A stretch of DNA of 55,053 nucleotides from Treponema sp. UBA4692 (GCA_002404895.1 DHKO01000048.1:1-55053); one strand, 5' to 3'; positions 34,021 through 44,111 are shown, counted from the first letter of the stretch. Made by a program: numbers and translations. Notes: a model not told the origin generated them from the sequence alone.

Positions 34021-34415
34021 TTTACGGAATCGGAACTGACATCGCAAAAGTCTCGCGTTTTGAAAAATGGGCGGAAAATCCGAAGATGATTTCAAGATTT
34101 TTCAACGAGCGCGAGATTGCGGAAAATGCCGGAGAAAAAAGCGCGCAGTTTTTGTGCGAGCATTACGCCTCAAGATTCGCCGCAAAGGAGGCTCTGGCAA
34201 AGGCTTTGGGAACAGGTTTTTCGGGGCTTTCTCCGCGCGATTTTGGAATTGTGAAAGACAGCGCGGGCAAGCCGGAATTTTTTCTCGGCGAAAACACAAG
34301 AAAATTGATTGACAAGCGTTGCGGAATGAATTGGAATATAAAAATATCGATTAGCCATGAAAAAGAATACGCTGTGGCGTTTGCTTTGATTGAAGTCATA
34401 AAAAGCGAGATTTAA
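34017..34415 (+). CDS. acpS: Holo-[acyl-carrier-protein] synthase
   Basis: Transfers 4'-phosphopantetheine from CoA to acyl carrier protein. Signatures: GIGTDIAKVSRFE near the N-terminus (Mg-binding Asp), FAAKEALAKALGTGF (catalytic Glu and CoA-binding Lys), and ISISHEKEYAVAFA. It uses a GTG start overlapping the cdaR stop by 4 nt. Length 132 is normal. Confidence 0.96.
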   Translation: MIYGIGTDIAKVSRFEKWAENPKMISRFFNEREIAENAGEKSAQFLCEHYASRFAAKEALAKALGTGFSGLSPRDFGIVKDSAGKPEFFLGENTRKLIDKRCGMNWNIKISISHEKEYAVAFALIEVIKSEI

Positions 34416-34424
34416 GGAGTCCTG

Positions 34425-35333
34425 ATGTTTAGAAGAGCGAGCAAGGTTGAGGCAGACTCAAACAAAAAACTGAAAATTTCATACTGGTCAAAGACGAAAT
34501 GCACTTGTCCGTGCTGCCGGCGTGATTTTGAAAAGGAAGAGATGCTGACAGGCGGCGGCAGAATGAACGCAGGCGAGCTTACAGACGAGCTTCACCGAAT
34601 TTATCTTCCGTCTGAAAAATACGGGCCTGTTTATCCGCTGATTTACGCTGTCGGAGCGTGTCCTAGATGCCATGCAGCTTTTTTCTGGAAGGATTTTGAG
34701 ATTATAAAAGACAGCGAGTCGATTGACGCTTTGCGCCTTGACGAAAACAACAGAAAGCAGAAAGTCGAGACGATTTTTCCTCATTATGACCTTTCGCGCG
34801 ACAGAACTCTTCTTGATGGAGCGGCGATGTATTATCTCGCGCTTCTTTCCTACGAGAAAGTCGATTTGTCATATGCGCCTACTTTTAAGCGCGCAATGCT
34901 TTCGCTCCGGCTTGCATGGCTTTGCAACGACCTGAACAAGGCTGCTCCGGGCTTTAATTTTGATTATCCGGCTCAGGTTTTCTATAGAAAGGCGAATTTT
35001 TTCTATGAGCAGACTCTTTTGAACGAGACCGGGCGGATTGAGACAATCGCGAGCGTCTCAAATTTCGGGCCTGACATCGACAAAAACTACGGATACGACG
35101 GCGTTATCTATCTTACGGGGCTTCTCGAATACAAATACGGCCAGAAAGAGGATATGCTTCTCCGCTATAAAAAGCTCGACAGCAACAAGCGGGCGATTGC
35201 GCGCATTTTCGGGCTTGGAAAGTCGTCGAAGGAAAAGCCGGGGCCGCTTCTTGAAAATGCAAGAAATCTTTATGATTCTCTCACGGCAGAGCTAAAAGAC
35301 GCGAACACAATCGACTTGGGCGACGATGAATAA
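34425..35333 (+). CDS. DUF2225-family protein
   Basis: Hypothetical family seen in spirochaetes and Firmicutes. Cys pairs CTCPCC near residue 26 and CPRC near 80 suggest a zinc-binding N-terminal domain, followed by a mostly helical region (about 120-300) that may be TPR-like. AAGGAG lies 6-7 nt before the ATG. It follows acpS by 9 nt and is probably in the same operon. The function is unknown. Confidence 0.8.
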   Translation: MFRRASKVEADSNKKLKISYWSKTKCTCPCCRRDFEKEEMLTGGGRMNAGELTDELHRIYLPSEKYGPVYPLIYAVGACPRCHAAFFWKDFEIIKDSESIDALRLDENNRKQKVETIFPHYDLSRDRTLLDGAAMYYLALLSYEKVDLSYAPTFKRAMLSLRLAWLCNDLNKAAPGFNFDYPAQVFYRKANFFYEQTLLNETGRIETIASVSNFGPDIDKNYGYDGVIYLTGLLEYKYGQKEDMLLRYKKLDSNKRAIARIFGLGKSSKEKPGPLLENARNLYDSLTAELKDANTIDLGDDE

Positions 35334-35411
35334 GTGAAAGCTGAAAAAATCAATGAACAAGCGTTTTTTCATCTGCACAGGCGGCTTATTTTATCTTAAA
35401 AAAGGTTAAAA

Positions 35412-36194
35412 ATGCGAAATATTCTTCTCACTGTTTCTTATGACGGAACTGATTTTTGCGGATGGCAGCGTCAGGATTTTGCGGACAAGGGAAAGCCTGT
35501 GCGGACTGTTCAGGGCGAGATTGAAAAAGCCCTTGAAAAACTTCACAAGCAGCCTGTAAAGCTCGTCGGAAGCGGCCGCACAGATTCCGGCGTTCATGCT
35601 TTTGCTCAGGCTGCGAACTTTTTTTCTCCGATTGACTCGATTCCAGAAGAAAAATATGTTCCAGCCTTGAATTCTTTTCTTCCGGGCGACATCAGAATAA
35701 TGGAATCGAAAGCCGTTCCAGACGATTTCAGCGCAAGATTCAGCGCGACAAGCCGCACTTACAGATATTTTTTTCATACCGGGCTTCCTTTTGCAAGCGA
35801 GACGCGCTTTGTCTGGCCGATTTTCCGCAAGCCGAATCTTGAAATTCTGAACAAGATGGCGGATTTTTTGAAAGGCGAGACTGACTGCGCGGCTTTTGCC
35901 GCCGCCGGAGATCAGAGCGTTTCCACTTGCCGTTACATTGACGGCGCGCATTTTTATTTTGACGAAAAAAATCCTGAAATTTTAGTGTTTGAGATTACCG
36001 CAAACGCTTTTTTGTGGCGTATGGTCAGAAGCCTTGCCGGAACTTTTATCTTTTTTGAGAAAAACGGAAAATCTCCTGAATATTTCAAGCAGGTTTTGGA
36101 CTCAAAAGACCGAAGCAAAGCCGGCCCGACAGCTCCTCCGAACGGACTTTTCCTTTATAAAATCAGTTTTGACGGAATCAGGCGGCACGTTTAA
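35412..36194 (+). CDS. truA: tRNA pseudouridine synthase A
   Basis: Modifies U38-U40 in the anticodon arm of tRNA. The catalytic Asp is in GSGRTDSGVHAFAQ. Other blocks: LTVSYDGTDFCGWQRQ at the N-terminus, ARFSATSRTYRYF, and ANAFLWRMVRSLAGTF. Its 260-residue length is standard. AAGG precedes the ATG weakly. It may be the last gene of the dxs cluster. Confidence 0.97.
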   Translation: MRNILLTVSYDGTDFCGWQRQDFADKGKPVRTVQGEIEKALEKLHKQPVKLVGSGRTDSGVHAFAQAANFFSPIDSIPEEKYVPALNSFLPGDIRIMESKAVPDDFSARFSATSRTYRYFFHTGLPFASETRFVWPIFRKPNLEILNKMADFLKGETDCAAFAAAGDQSVSTCRYIDGAHFYFDEKNPEILVFEITANAFLWRMVRSLAGTFIFFEKNGKSPEYFKQVLDSKDRSKAGPTAPPNGLFLYKISFDGIRRHV

Positions 36195-36244
36195 GATAAA
36201 ATCAAAAACAAGTTCTTCTCTTCCGATTTTTTTTTGATTTTATC
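36195..36244. terminator. Probable bidirectional terminator between truA and priA
   Basis: GATAAAATCAAAAA and TTTTTGATTTTATC form a perfect 14-bp inverted repeat around 22 nt, between two convergent genes. The stem is AT-rich, so strength is uncertain. Confidence 0.55.
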
Positions 36245-36274
36245 TCGTGTCCATTCAGATGTGAAAAATCAAAA

Positions 36275-38326
36275 TCACAAGAGGCTCACCGGGTCAACAT
36301 CGTATTCTGTGTAGACTTCCGACGGCAGCTTGAAATTTCCCGCGAGAGACGAGGCTAGATACTGCAAAATCGAGATTTCAGGTCCGCGGAGAATTGCCTG
36401 CTGCCTGTAGTTCGCGGCGATTTTCGAAAGAGGACATTCAGCCGGCCCTAGAATTTCTGTCTGGCTTGCCGCAATCCTTATATTTTCTGATTTTCCTGAA
36501 GATTTTAAAGACAAAAGAATTCTCTGCAGGATTTCGACCGCTGTGCCAGCCGCTTTTTCAGCCTGAAATTCCGCAGGCGCGCGGAAAACGATTCTCAACA
36601 TTCTTGAATAAGGCGGAAAATCCAAAATCTCTCGTGTCTGAAGTTCCGATTCATAAAATTCATTTGTCTTTCCTGCCACCGCATATGCGATTGGAGCCGC
36701 GTCCGGGCAGTAAGTCTGAACGAGAACTTTTCCGTCTGGAAAAAATCTTCCGGCTCTGCCTGCAACCTGCGTAATCAGCGAGAAAGTGCGTTCCGCCGCG
36801 CGAAAATCCGGCATATGAAGCCCCGTGTCCGCAAGAACAACGCCGACAAGCTTTAGATTCGGAAAATTCAGACCTTTTGCGACCATCTGAGTTCCAAGCA
36901 TAATGTCGTATTCGCCTTTTTTGAACGAGTCAATTTTTTCCTGGAGCTCTCCGCTGTGCGTCACCGAGTCTGTGTCAACGCGGACAATTCTCGCGTTCGG
37001 AAATTTCGCCTTGACTTCTGTCTCGATAAATTCCGTTCCGAATCCTGAATATCCAACATCGAGCGAGCCGCATTCCGGGCATTGCTGCGGAGGAGAAATC
37101 TGGTAGCCGCAGTAGTGGCAGCGAAGCCTTTTTTCCGACTTGTGGAACGTGAGCGGAACTGAGCAGTTCTTGCATTTAAGCTCGAATCCGCAGGAGTTGC
37201 ATCTGAAAAAATGCGTGAATCCGCGTCGGTTCAAGAACAAGATTGTCTGCCGTCTTTCTTTCACCGTCGAGTCGATTTCTCTTTGCAGGGCGGGCGAGAT
37301 TGCTCCCTGAGCTGCAGCCGCGCTTTCATCTGAAAGATTTATGCACTTGATTTCAGGCATTTTTCCGCCCGCGAGCCTTTTTGTAAGAGTGTGCCTCTCG
37401 ATTTTTCCGTCTTTCATCATTTTCCACGCTTCAACGCTTGGAGTCGCGCTTCCCATCAAGAGCGGAATTTTAAGCTTCGCGCATCTGTGCATTGCGACTT
37501 GTCTGGCGTGGTATCTTGGCGTGTTTCCAGACTTGTAGGAGCCGTCATGCTCCTCGTCGATTATTATCATTCCCAAGTCCGGGACTGGAGCGAAAACCGC
37601 GCTTCTGGCTCCGATTACAACGCGCGCCTCCCGGCTTATTATTCTCCGCCATTCAGAAAGACGCTGGCTTGGAGTTAGCCCCGAGTGAAGAACCGCGACC
37701 GTGTTTCCGAATTTTGAGCTGAAACGCGAAACAACCGCCTCAATCACTTGCGAGGTAAGTCCGATTTCAGGAACGAGATAAATCACGCCTTTTCCGCTTG
37801 AAAGCAGTTTTTCTGAGGTCTGCAGAAAGACTTCTGTTTTTCCGCTTCCTGTCGGCCCGTAAAGATAATGGAGAAAAGTTTTTGAATTCGAAGACAAAAT
37901 TTGCTCTACGGCTTCTTTTTGCTCATCGCTTAAAACCCGCGGAGTCGTGTCCGGCGTTTCTTCTGTGAATGACATTCCGCCGGCCTCGCTTTCCCTTTTT
38001 CCGCCGGGAAGCATTGCCCACACAGCTTCTCCGGCCGCACAAAGATAATATTTTGAGACCCAGCTTGCAATTTCTGAAAGCTCTTCCGTAAGAACCGGCG
38101 AGTCGTCAAGGCTTTTTAAAATCGGACGGATTTTGCTTTTTTCAACAGGACAGTCAGGCGGAAGCTCGCTGCTTTCGGAAAGCACAACGCCTTTCATTCT
38201 CCTGTTTCCGAATTTAACATCGACGCGGCAGCCTTTTCTTGGGAGATTTTTCTCGTTTTCCGCGTCAAGATAAGTGAAAGTCTGGTTTATCGGAATGTTC
38301 AGCGCGACTTGAAGATATTTTTCCAT
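36275..38326 (-). CDS. priA: Primosomal replication protein N' (PriA helicase)
   Basis: Restarts collapsed replication forks. Walker A LYGPTGSGKTEVF, DEEH box IIDEEHDGSYK, and the zinc-binding Cys array (CNSCGFELKCKNC, then CHYCGY and CPECGS) inserted between helicase motifs, plus the 3'-binding N-terminal domain (VALNIPINQTFTYLD). Length 683 is normal. The uracil-DNA glycosylase gene lies 5 nt upstream on the same strand, making a DNA-repair pair. Confidence 0.97.
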   Translation of the reverse strand: MEKYLQVALNIPINQTFTYLDAENEKNLPRKGCRVDVKFGNRRMKGVVLSESSELPPDCPVEKSKIRPILKSLDDSPVLTEELSEIASWVSKYYLCAAGEAVWAMLPGGKRESEAGGMSFTEETPDTTPRVLSDEQKEAVEQILSSNSKTFLHYLYGPTGSGKTEVFLQTSEKLLSSGKGVIYLVPEIGLTSQVIEAVVSRFSSKFGNTVAVLHSGLTPSQRLSEWRRIISREARVVIGARSAVFAPVPDLGMIIIDEEHDGSYKSGNTPRYHARQVAMHRCAKLKIPLLMGSATPSVEAWKMMKDGKIERHTLTKRLAGGKMPEIKCINLSDESAAAAQGAISPALQREIDSTVKERRQTILFLNRRGFTHFFRCNSCGFELKCKNCSVPLTFHKSEKRLRCHYCGYQISPPQQCPECGSLDVGYSGFGTEFIETEVKAKFPNARIVRVDTDSVTHSGELQEKIDSFKKGEYDIMLGTQMVAKGLNFPNLKLVGVVLADTGLHMPDFRAAERTFSLITQVAGRAGRFFPDGKVLVQTYCPDAAPIAYAVAGKTNEFYESELQTREILDFPPYSRMLRIVFRAPAEFQAEKAAGTAVEILQRILLSLKSSGKSENIRIAASQTEILGPAECPLSKIAANYRQQAILRGPEISILQYLASSLAGNFKLPSEVYTEYDVDPVSLL

Positions 38327-38331
38327 GATTT

Positions 38332-39186
38332 TTAATTGATTTCGTAGTCAGGATTTATTTTGAGAAGCTCATTTCTGAAAATTTTCAAGTCTTCCCACGC
38401 AGGCCTTTTGTTTTCAGGCGCACGCAAAAGCGCGCTCGGATGCCAGGTTGTAACGAGCGGAATTCCATTGTAGTCGAGAACTTTTCCGTGAAGCTTCATA
38501 ACTCCGCTGTTTGTGCGCAGAAGATTTTTGACGGCGGTGCTTCCAGCGCACAAAATCGCTTTCGGCTTTAGAGCCGCAATCTGTGCGTCAAGAAACGGAC
38601 GGCAAGCGTCGGCTTCCTCGGGATATGGAACGCGGTTCATCGGCGGACGGCATTTCACGATATTCGCGATGTAGCAGTTTTTGTTTCTATATAAATGAAT
38701 CGCGGCGAGCATTTTGTCGAGAAGCTGGCCTGCCGGACCTACAAAAGGAAGCCCTTGCTTGTCCTCTTCCTCGCCCGGACCTTCTCCAATCACGAGGACG
38801 AGCGGATTTTCCACGCCCATTCCCGGAACTGCCTGCCTTCTTCCGGCGCAAAGCGCGCATCTTTTGCAGGCAAGAATTTTTGAATTTATATTCTCGATTG
38901 TCGATTTTTCATTTTGTCCGATATGTGAAGAAATAGATGAAGAAGATTTTTCGGCGGAATCAGAAGATGAGGTTCCATTTATTTCATTTTTCGTTTTGTT
39001 CGTACTGTTCGGATTAAAATCCTGATTTTCAATCTTATTTTCACTAAAATCGCGCGTCTTGTCTGGAACTATGTCGTCCTCAAAATCTGGAGCTTCATCA
39101 GGGAAATTCGGCGAAGAAAAACCGTAAAAAGAATCCGAGGCTTTTTTCAGCAAATTGTAAATCTGAAGCTTTTCTGTCTTGGTCAT
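38332..39186 (-). CDS. Family 4 (UDGa-type) uracil-DNA glycosylase with polar N-terminal extension
   Basis: Removes uracil from DNA. The Fe-S type signature is seen: CKRCALC, GEGPGEEEDKQGLPFVGPAG (motif A), IVKCRPPMNR, and the C-terminal WHPSALLR (motif B). The first 110 residues include a Ser/Asn/Asp/Glu-rich low-complexity stretch that common members lack. It lies directly before priA. The promoter overlaps that of the divergent glycosyltransferase. Confidence 0.93.
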   Translation of the reverse strand: MTKTEKLQIYNLLKKASDSFYGFSSPNFPDEAPDFEDDIVPDKTRDFSENKIENQDFNPNSTNKTKNEINGTSSSDSAEKSSSSISSHIGQNEKSTIENINSKILACKRCALCAGRRQAVPGMGVENPLVLVIGEGPGEEEDKQGLPFVGPAGQLLDKMLAAIHLYRNKNCYIANIVKCRPPMNRVPYPEEADACRPFLDAQIAALKPKAILCAGSTAVKNLLRTNSGVMKLHGKVLDYNGIPLVTTWHPSALLRAPENKRPAWEDLKIFRNELLKINPDYEIN

Positions 39187-39192
39187 TGTTCT

Positions 39193-39225
39193 TTGATTTT
39201 ATCATAAATATTCAGTAAAATCTAA
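39193..39225. promoter_or_regulatory. Divergent, overlapping promoters (glycosylase minus, glycosyltransferase plus)
   Basis: Plus strand: TTGATT (39193), 17-nt spacer, TAAAAT (39216-39221), 8 nt to the ATG. Minus strand: TTAGAT, 18-nt spacer, TAAAAT (39196-39201), 9 nt to the ATG. Only 43 nt separate the two start codons, so the polymerases must exclude each other and both messages would be leaderless. Confidence 0.65.
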
Positions 39226-39229
39226 CGCT

Positions 39230-40456
39230 ATGAAAATCGCTATGTTCACCGACGCTTATTATCCGAGGATAAACGGCGTTACGGTTTCTGTTCATTCCTA
39301 CGCAACGGAGCTTTCAAAGCTAGGACACGAAGTTGAAGTTGTGTGCCTTGAATATTCAGAGGAACAGCAGAAAAATTCGCTTTTTGACGAAAAGTCCAGC
39401 GACAAGATTTCTCCTTTTAAGATTGTAAGAATTCCTTCAGCGCCTTTTTTGTTTTCTAAGGAAGACAGAATGATGCGGCTTGACAAATGGTACAGAATCA
39501 AGCGTGCGATGGACGAATTTAAGCCTGACGTGATTCATATCAACAGCGAGTGGACAATCGGATATTTCGGCGCGCTTTACGCCCATCATAGAAAAGTTCC
39601 GTTTGTCTACACTTTCCATACGATGTGGGAAGATTATCTTGCAAACTACATTGTCTTTTTGCCGAGCGCGAGCATGAAGACTCTCGGAAAAAATGTCGTG
39701 AAATTCTATCTGAAAAGGGCGGACGAGATTATCGCGCCGACGAAACGGATTGCCTCGGTTGTTAAGGACTACGGAATTGAAAAGGAAGTCGATATTCTTC
39801 CGACAGGAATCCCAGACGGAAAAGAGGACTGCACGGCAGGCGAGCAGCGGAAAATGGCGGCGAAAATCTACAGGAAATTTCCGGGCTTGAAAGGAAAGAA
39901 AATCCTGCTTTTTGCCGGACGCATCGTAAAGGAAAAAAATCTTTCGTTCCTTTTTGATGTTCTTGAAAAAGTCCAGAAAGAAAATCCTAAGACTGCATTG
40001 CTTTTTGTCGGCTCGGGTCCTTATGTCGAGGAGCTTCAGTCGCTTGCTCTTGAGCGCGGGCTTTCAGATTCCGTGGTTTTTACAGGCTATGTTCCGTCTG
40101 ACGAGCTGGTTTATTTTTACAAGATTGCGACAGTTTTCACTTTTCCGAGCAAGACCGAGACTCAGGGGCTTGTTACAGTCGAGGCGATGCTTGCAGGCTT
40201 GCCGGTTGTCGCAATCGGAATTCTTGGAACTGCGGACGTTATGCAGGGCGACCACGGCGGCTTTATGGTGAAAGACGATGCCGACGAATTCTCCGGGAAA
40301 GTCCTTTCGCTTTTGAAAAACGATAAGCTCCGCAAGGAAAAATCAGAGGAAGCGTTGGAATGGGCGCAAAAATGGAAAATCTCAAGCCTCACTCCGCGCC
40401 TTGTAAGCTGCTATCAAAAGGCGATAGACAAATTAAACTTTGAGGAAAATTTATGA
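39230..40456 (+). CDS. GT4-family glycosyltransferase
   Basis: GT-B fold enzyme acting on lipid or polysaccharide acceptors at the cytoplasmic membrane. N-terminal MKIAMFTDAYYPRINGVTVS, the linker region LLFAGRIVKEKN, and the donor-site motif SKTETQGLVTVEAM are typical of the MgtA/alpha-mannosyl or glucosyl diacylglycerol transferase group. No exact acceptor can be assigned. It overlaps the following outer-membrane gene by 4 nt, suggesting a joint role in making or exposing a surface glycolipid. Confidence 0.88.
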   Translation: MKIAMFTDAYYPRINGVTVSVHSYATELSKLGHEVEVVCLEYSEEQQKNSLFDEKSSDKISPFKIVRIPSAPFLFSKEDRMMRLDKWYRIKRAMDEFKPDVIHINSEWTIGYFGALYAHHRKVPFVYTFHTMWEDYLANYIVFLPSASMKTLGKNVVKFYLKRADEIIAPTKRIASVVKDYGIEKEVDILPTGIPDGKEDCTAGEQRKMAAKIYRKFPGLKGKKILLFAGRIVKEKNLSFLFDVLEKVQKENPKTALLFVGSGPYVEELQSLALERGLSDSVVFTGYVPSDELVYFYKIATVFTFPSKTETQGLVTVEAMLAGLPVVAIGILGTADVMQGDHGGFMVKDDADEFSGKVLSLLKNDKLRKEKSEEALEWAQKWKISSLTPRLVSCYQKAIDKLNFEENL

Positions 40457-42126
40457 AAAAAATATTTGCTGCATTTGCCGCGTTCTTGATTTTCTGCGCA
40501 TCCGGCGTTTTTGCGCGCGGAAAGCAGGAGCTTGTTGAAAGCGGAAGCTGGATTTATGACTCGCTCACCGCAATCTCGCTTGAAAGAGGAATCCTGAACT
40601 TTTCGGGAACTGCGCCGCTTACAATCCAGCAGGTTGACTTGATTCTTGACGAAATTGACTATGATTCTTTGAGCGAGAGCGGCCGCGCCGACTTTGACAG
40701 AATTGTGCGTTACTGCGCTGAAGAGCCGCTTGGACTTGTTTTTTCAGATATTGTGACGGTCGCGCTTGATCCTGAATTCAATCTTGAAGGATTCTACAAG
40801 ACAAATTCTGACTTGGACTGGATTTGGGACAGATACGAGAGGAGTCCGCTTCTTGACGCGCCTTTTTCTATAAATGTCGCGGATTTTATCACGATGAAGA
40901 TGGACGTTTTTGTTGGGCAGAACAAGGGAGCGTCGCTCCACAATTTCAATTACACGAATATTTTGTACAGCGCAGACGATTTTGACATCAATTTTCCTGA
41001 CACAGGATATTTTTCAACAGGAAAAATGCTCACGGAAAAAACCGGCGTTAAATTCGGGGCAGGGCGCGGAACTCACTCTGTCGGGCGCACGCTCACCGGC
41101 TCTATGATTTGGTCTAATTATCTTACAGGCTGCTCTTATGCCGGCCTGCAGATTTTCTCGCCTAATTTCAAGTACACGGGCGGAGTAACGCAGTTCAATG
41201 TTGACAAGTATTTTTATCATCATCAGATTGACGCGCGCTTTTTCAAGAAATTCCAGATTACGTTTCTTGAGGGGCTTCTGGTTTACGCTCCGCTGGAGCT
41301 TCGCTATCTTAATCCGTGGACGGTTTTTCACGGATTTGCGGCCTGGCGCGATTATGACAACACAGACGACGACCCGGAAAGCAACACTTGCGACTATTTC
41401 GGAATAAATTTGCAGTTCACGCCTTTTAAGAACACGAGATTCTACGGACTTTTCGCGATGACGCAGTATCAGACTCCTTACGAGAAATCGCACTACAGCG
41501 ACAGCCCGACTCCGAACGGTCTTGGATTTCAGGGCGGAGACGAGACTTATATTCCTTACGGACGCGGACGCTTCCACTTTGCGCTTGAAGGCAGCTGGGC
41601 AGACCCTTATCTTTACATAAAGGAAAGTCCAAACTGGTCAATGGTGCGGACTTACAGCGAGAACATGGGCGACAAGGCGATTTTCTATGAATGGCTCGGC
41701 TCTCCTTTCGGTCCTGACACAATTTCCGCAGAGCTTACTTTCGGCTACGAAGTTCCAGACAAATGGTCGCTAGACTTTGTTTATCTTTACATGGCGCGCG
41801 GCGAGCAGTCGGGAACAAGCGTTTTCAGCAAAATCGACTGGGGCGGACAGAAGACTTGTTTTGACACAGAAACAGACGCTGAAAACTGGGTTTATCCAGA
41901 CAAATCTCAGGACAACTGGGAAGAGCTTAGGGACGCAGTCTGCCCGACAGGAACTCCTGAATTTGTGAATCGTTTTTCACTGCGCGGAAGCTACAGATTC
42001 ACTAGAAAAGTAAAGATGACTTTCCAGCCGAGCTACGTCGTTATTTTGAACCGCAACCACGAGCACGGAGAAACGGCGGTCGGCTTTGAAATCGCAGGCG
42101 CGATGAACATTTCTCTCTTTAAATAA
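40453..42126 (+). CDS. Predicted outer-membrane beta-barrel protein (1 of 2)
   Basis: Signal peptide (MKKIFAAFAAFLIFCASGVFA), then a 100-residue helical part (LTIQQVDLILDEIDYDSLSE), then many aromatic-rich amphipathic strands to a C-terminal Phe-Lys. The aromatic pattern and the C-terminus fit a beta-barrel; it recalls the Wzi-like capsule-assembly type of barrel, though only loosely. Coupled by 4 nt to the glycosyltransferase. The next gene encodes a protein of similar layout, so the two may be ancient paralogues. Confidence 0.65.
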   Translation: MKKIFAAFAAFLIFCASGVFARGKQELVESGSWIYDSLTAISLERGILNFSGTAPLTIQQVDLILDEIDYDSLSESGRADFDRIVRYCAEEPLGLVFSDIVTVALDPEFNLEGFYKTNSDLDWIWDRYERSPLLDAPFSINVADFITMKMDVFVGQNKGASLHNFNYTNILYSADDFDINFPDTGYFSTGKMLTEKTGVKFGAGRGTHSVGRTLTGSMIWSNYLTGCSYAGLQIFSPNFKYTGGVTQFNVDKYFYHHQIDARFFKKFQITFLEGLLVYAPLELRYLNPWTVFHGFAAWRDYDNTDDDPESNTCDYFGINLQFTPFKNTRFYGLFAMTQYQTPYEKSHYSDSPTPNGLGFQGGDETYIPYGRGRFHFALEGSWADPYLYIKESPNWSMVRTYSENMGDKAIFYEWLGSPFGPDTISAELTFGYEVPDKWSLDFVYLYMARGEQSGTSVFSKIDWGGQKTCFDTETDAENWVYPDKSQDNWEELRDAVCPTGTPEFVNRFSLRGSYRFTRKVKMTFQPSYVVILNRNHEHGETAVGFEIAGAMNISLFK

Positions 42127-42214
42127 GAATCGCATTGTGTTTTTTGCTTTGCCCGCGTTTTGCCTCTGCGGATGCACGCGAAGCAATCTATTTTTGATTT
42201 TATAAGGAAAACTT

Positions 42215-44047
42215 ATGAAAAAGATTTTATTTGCATTTGTTTTTGCTTTTTCTGCCGTTTTCGTCTTTTCTCAGGCGGCGGTTGACATCAACGATTCTTT
42301 CTATAAAGAAGCGCAGAGATGGGAGCTTCAGGGGCTTACTTCTGCGCTGCCGATTTTGCGCCCTTATCCGCTTTCAGTGATAAAGCGCGTATTGAACGAC
42401 GTTATTGAAAACGGAAACGATTCTGAGTCGCAGCTTGCAAAGTCTGAATATGAACGGATTTTCTCAAAGCCTTACGGATTTTTTGCAAAAGGAAGCGCGA
42501 ATCTGAAACATTCCTCAGCCGATGAAGATGAAAATTTTTCAGCGAAAGATCTTTCTGGCGAGATTGGGGCGGGCGGCGACATTTCTCTTCACAATCTCGT
42601 TTCTATCGGTTATAAATTCGGAATTTACGGAGAGACAAAGAAATTTTCTTCTTATTCGCCTCTTTACCAGAATATTCTTGAGGACTCTATTTACGACCCT
42701 GTTGATGTCGGACCTTTCAGCGCGTATCTTGACTGGAACACAAACATTTCGTTCGGAACTGAGTCTGTCTACGGAACGGCAGGGCTTAGCCGCGTGGGAT
42801 TCGGACCTTTTTACGGCGAGGAGCTTGCTCTTAACGATACTGGCTACCATTCGGCGAATTTTATCTTCAACGCGACAATGAAAAACTGGAGCTACGCTTC
42901 CGTCTACGAGATAATCGGGGCTACGCGGAACATTCCTGACATCGACTCAGATTGGCTTTCAGACGGAAAATATCTTTCTTTCCACGCTTTAAGATGGAAC
43001 GCCTTCAAAAAATTCAATCTGACTTATTACGAGAACGTTGTTTTCGGACCTAGCTCAAACATCTCTTTCTTTTTGCCGGCTCCTTACGCCGCATTGCAGA
43101 ACATCGGCGGCGCGGGCGCGAATATGCAGATGGGGCTTTTGTTTGAATACAAGCCGTTCAAGGGATTTAACTGGGCGACAGACTTTTTTGCTGACGACAT
43201 CGAGCTGAATGACGTTCTAAAGCTCAACTTTGACACAAAGCTCCGCTTCGGCTTCCAGAGCGGAATTATCTATTCTCCTGAAAATCCTTTTGTCGATAAG
43301 ATTTCTTTCAATTACACTGCGGTAATGCCTTATGTCTATGCCCACTGGGAATATGACAGCGACGATTCCGGGGCGTTCTCAGGCTACACTTGGAACTATC
43401 AGAACTACACAAACGCGGGAATAAACATCGGCTCGACTTTAGACCCGAATTCCGACAAGATTTCGCTCAGCGCGAGATTCAAGCCTGCAAAGAAGCTCAC
43501 GCTCGACTTGACTGCGGGCTTTACCCGCCATGCGAATTCCGCAGAGGACTTTTCAGACGACGAGGCGGCGGAATATATGATTGCGGAAAGCGGAACTTAC
43601 TCGACAAACGGAACTTCCTCGATGAGCCAGATGTTCAGCGACTCTTCAAGCACGCACGGAAAGCACGTTGAGTCTGCATGGGAAAAGCTCGGATTTATGA
43701 CAAGCGGCCACAAGATGTATGTTCTGCAGGCAGGCTTGAACGCCGAATATGAGCTTTCACGGACAAAATACGGAACGCTCAGCTTTGAGCTCGGCTATGT
43801 TTTTGAGTACATAAAGAACGCCGGCGTGAACAGAGATATTTATAAGGGCGGAACTATAGATTGGAGTCGTGAATATGATTCAGATTCGGAAACTTATTCT
43901 TATAAATTGAATGGAAACGACTCAACAGAAGAGGAAGTTTACGCCGCCGCAAAGGCAGCCGCAAAGGCAGCCAAAGAAGAATGGATTTCCAATCTTTATG
44001 ACTGCGCAAACCATTATCTTTCTGTCGGATTCAAGTACAGCTACTAG
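42215..44047 (+). CDS. Predicted outer-membrane beta-barrel protein (2 of 2)
   Basis: Signal peptide (MKKILFAFVFAFSAVFVFS), a helical N-terminal part with YPLSVIKRVLNDVIE resembling the same region of the preceding protein, then Tyr/Phe-rich alternating strands ending SVGFKYSY, a typical barrel terminus. The 610 residues could give 14 or more strands. A short Ala/Lys-rich insert is present near 570. An 88-nt gap from the preceding gene and a strong terminator after it suggest one operon with the glycosyltransferase. Confidence 0.65.
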   Translation: MKKILFAFVFAFSAVFVFSQAAVDINDSFYKEAQRWELQGLTSALPILRPYPLSVIKRVLNDVIENGNDSESQLAKSEYERIFSKPYGFFAKGSANLKHSSADEDENFSAKDLSGEIGAGGDISLHNLVSIGYKFGIYGETKKFSSYSPLYQNILEDSIYDPVDVGPFSAYLDWNTNISFGTESVYGTAGLSRVGFGPFYGEELALNDTGYHSANFIFNATMKNWSYASVYEIIGATRNIPDIDSDWLSDGKYLSFHALRWNAFKKFNLTYYENVVFGPSSNISFFLPAPYAALQNIGGAGANMQMGLLFEYKPFKGFNWATDFFADDIELNDVLKLNFDTKLRFGFQSGIIYSPENPFVDKISFNYTAVMPYVYAHWEYDSDDSGAFSGYTWNYQNYTNAGINIGSTLDPNSDKISLSARFKPAKKLTLDLTAGFTRHANSAEDFSDDEAAEYMIAESGTYSTNGTSSMSQMFSDSSSTHGKHVESAWEKLGFMTSGHKMYVLQAGLNAEYELSRTKYGTLSFELGYVFEYIKNAGVNRDIYKGGTIDWSREYDSDSETYSYKLNGNDSTEEEVYAAAKAAAKAAKEEWISNLYDCANHYLSVGFKYSY

Positions 44048-44111
44048 AACGGCAAGGGGCATGATGCTGAAAAGTCTGTGCCATTCCGAACTCGAATTCA
44101 AAATCCGTAAA

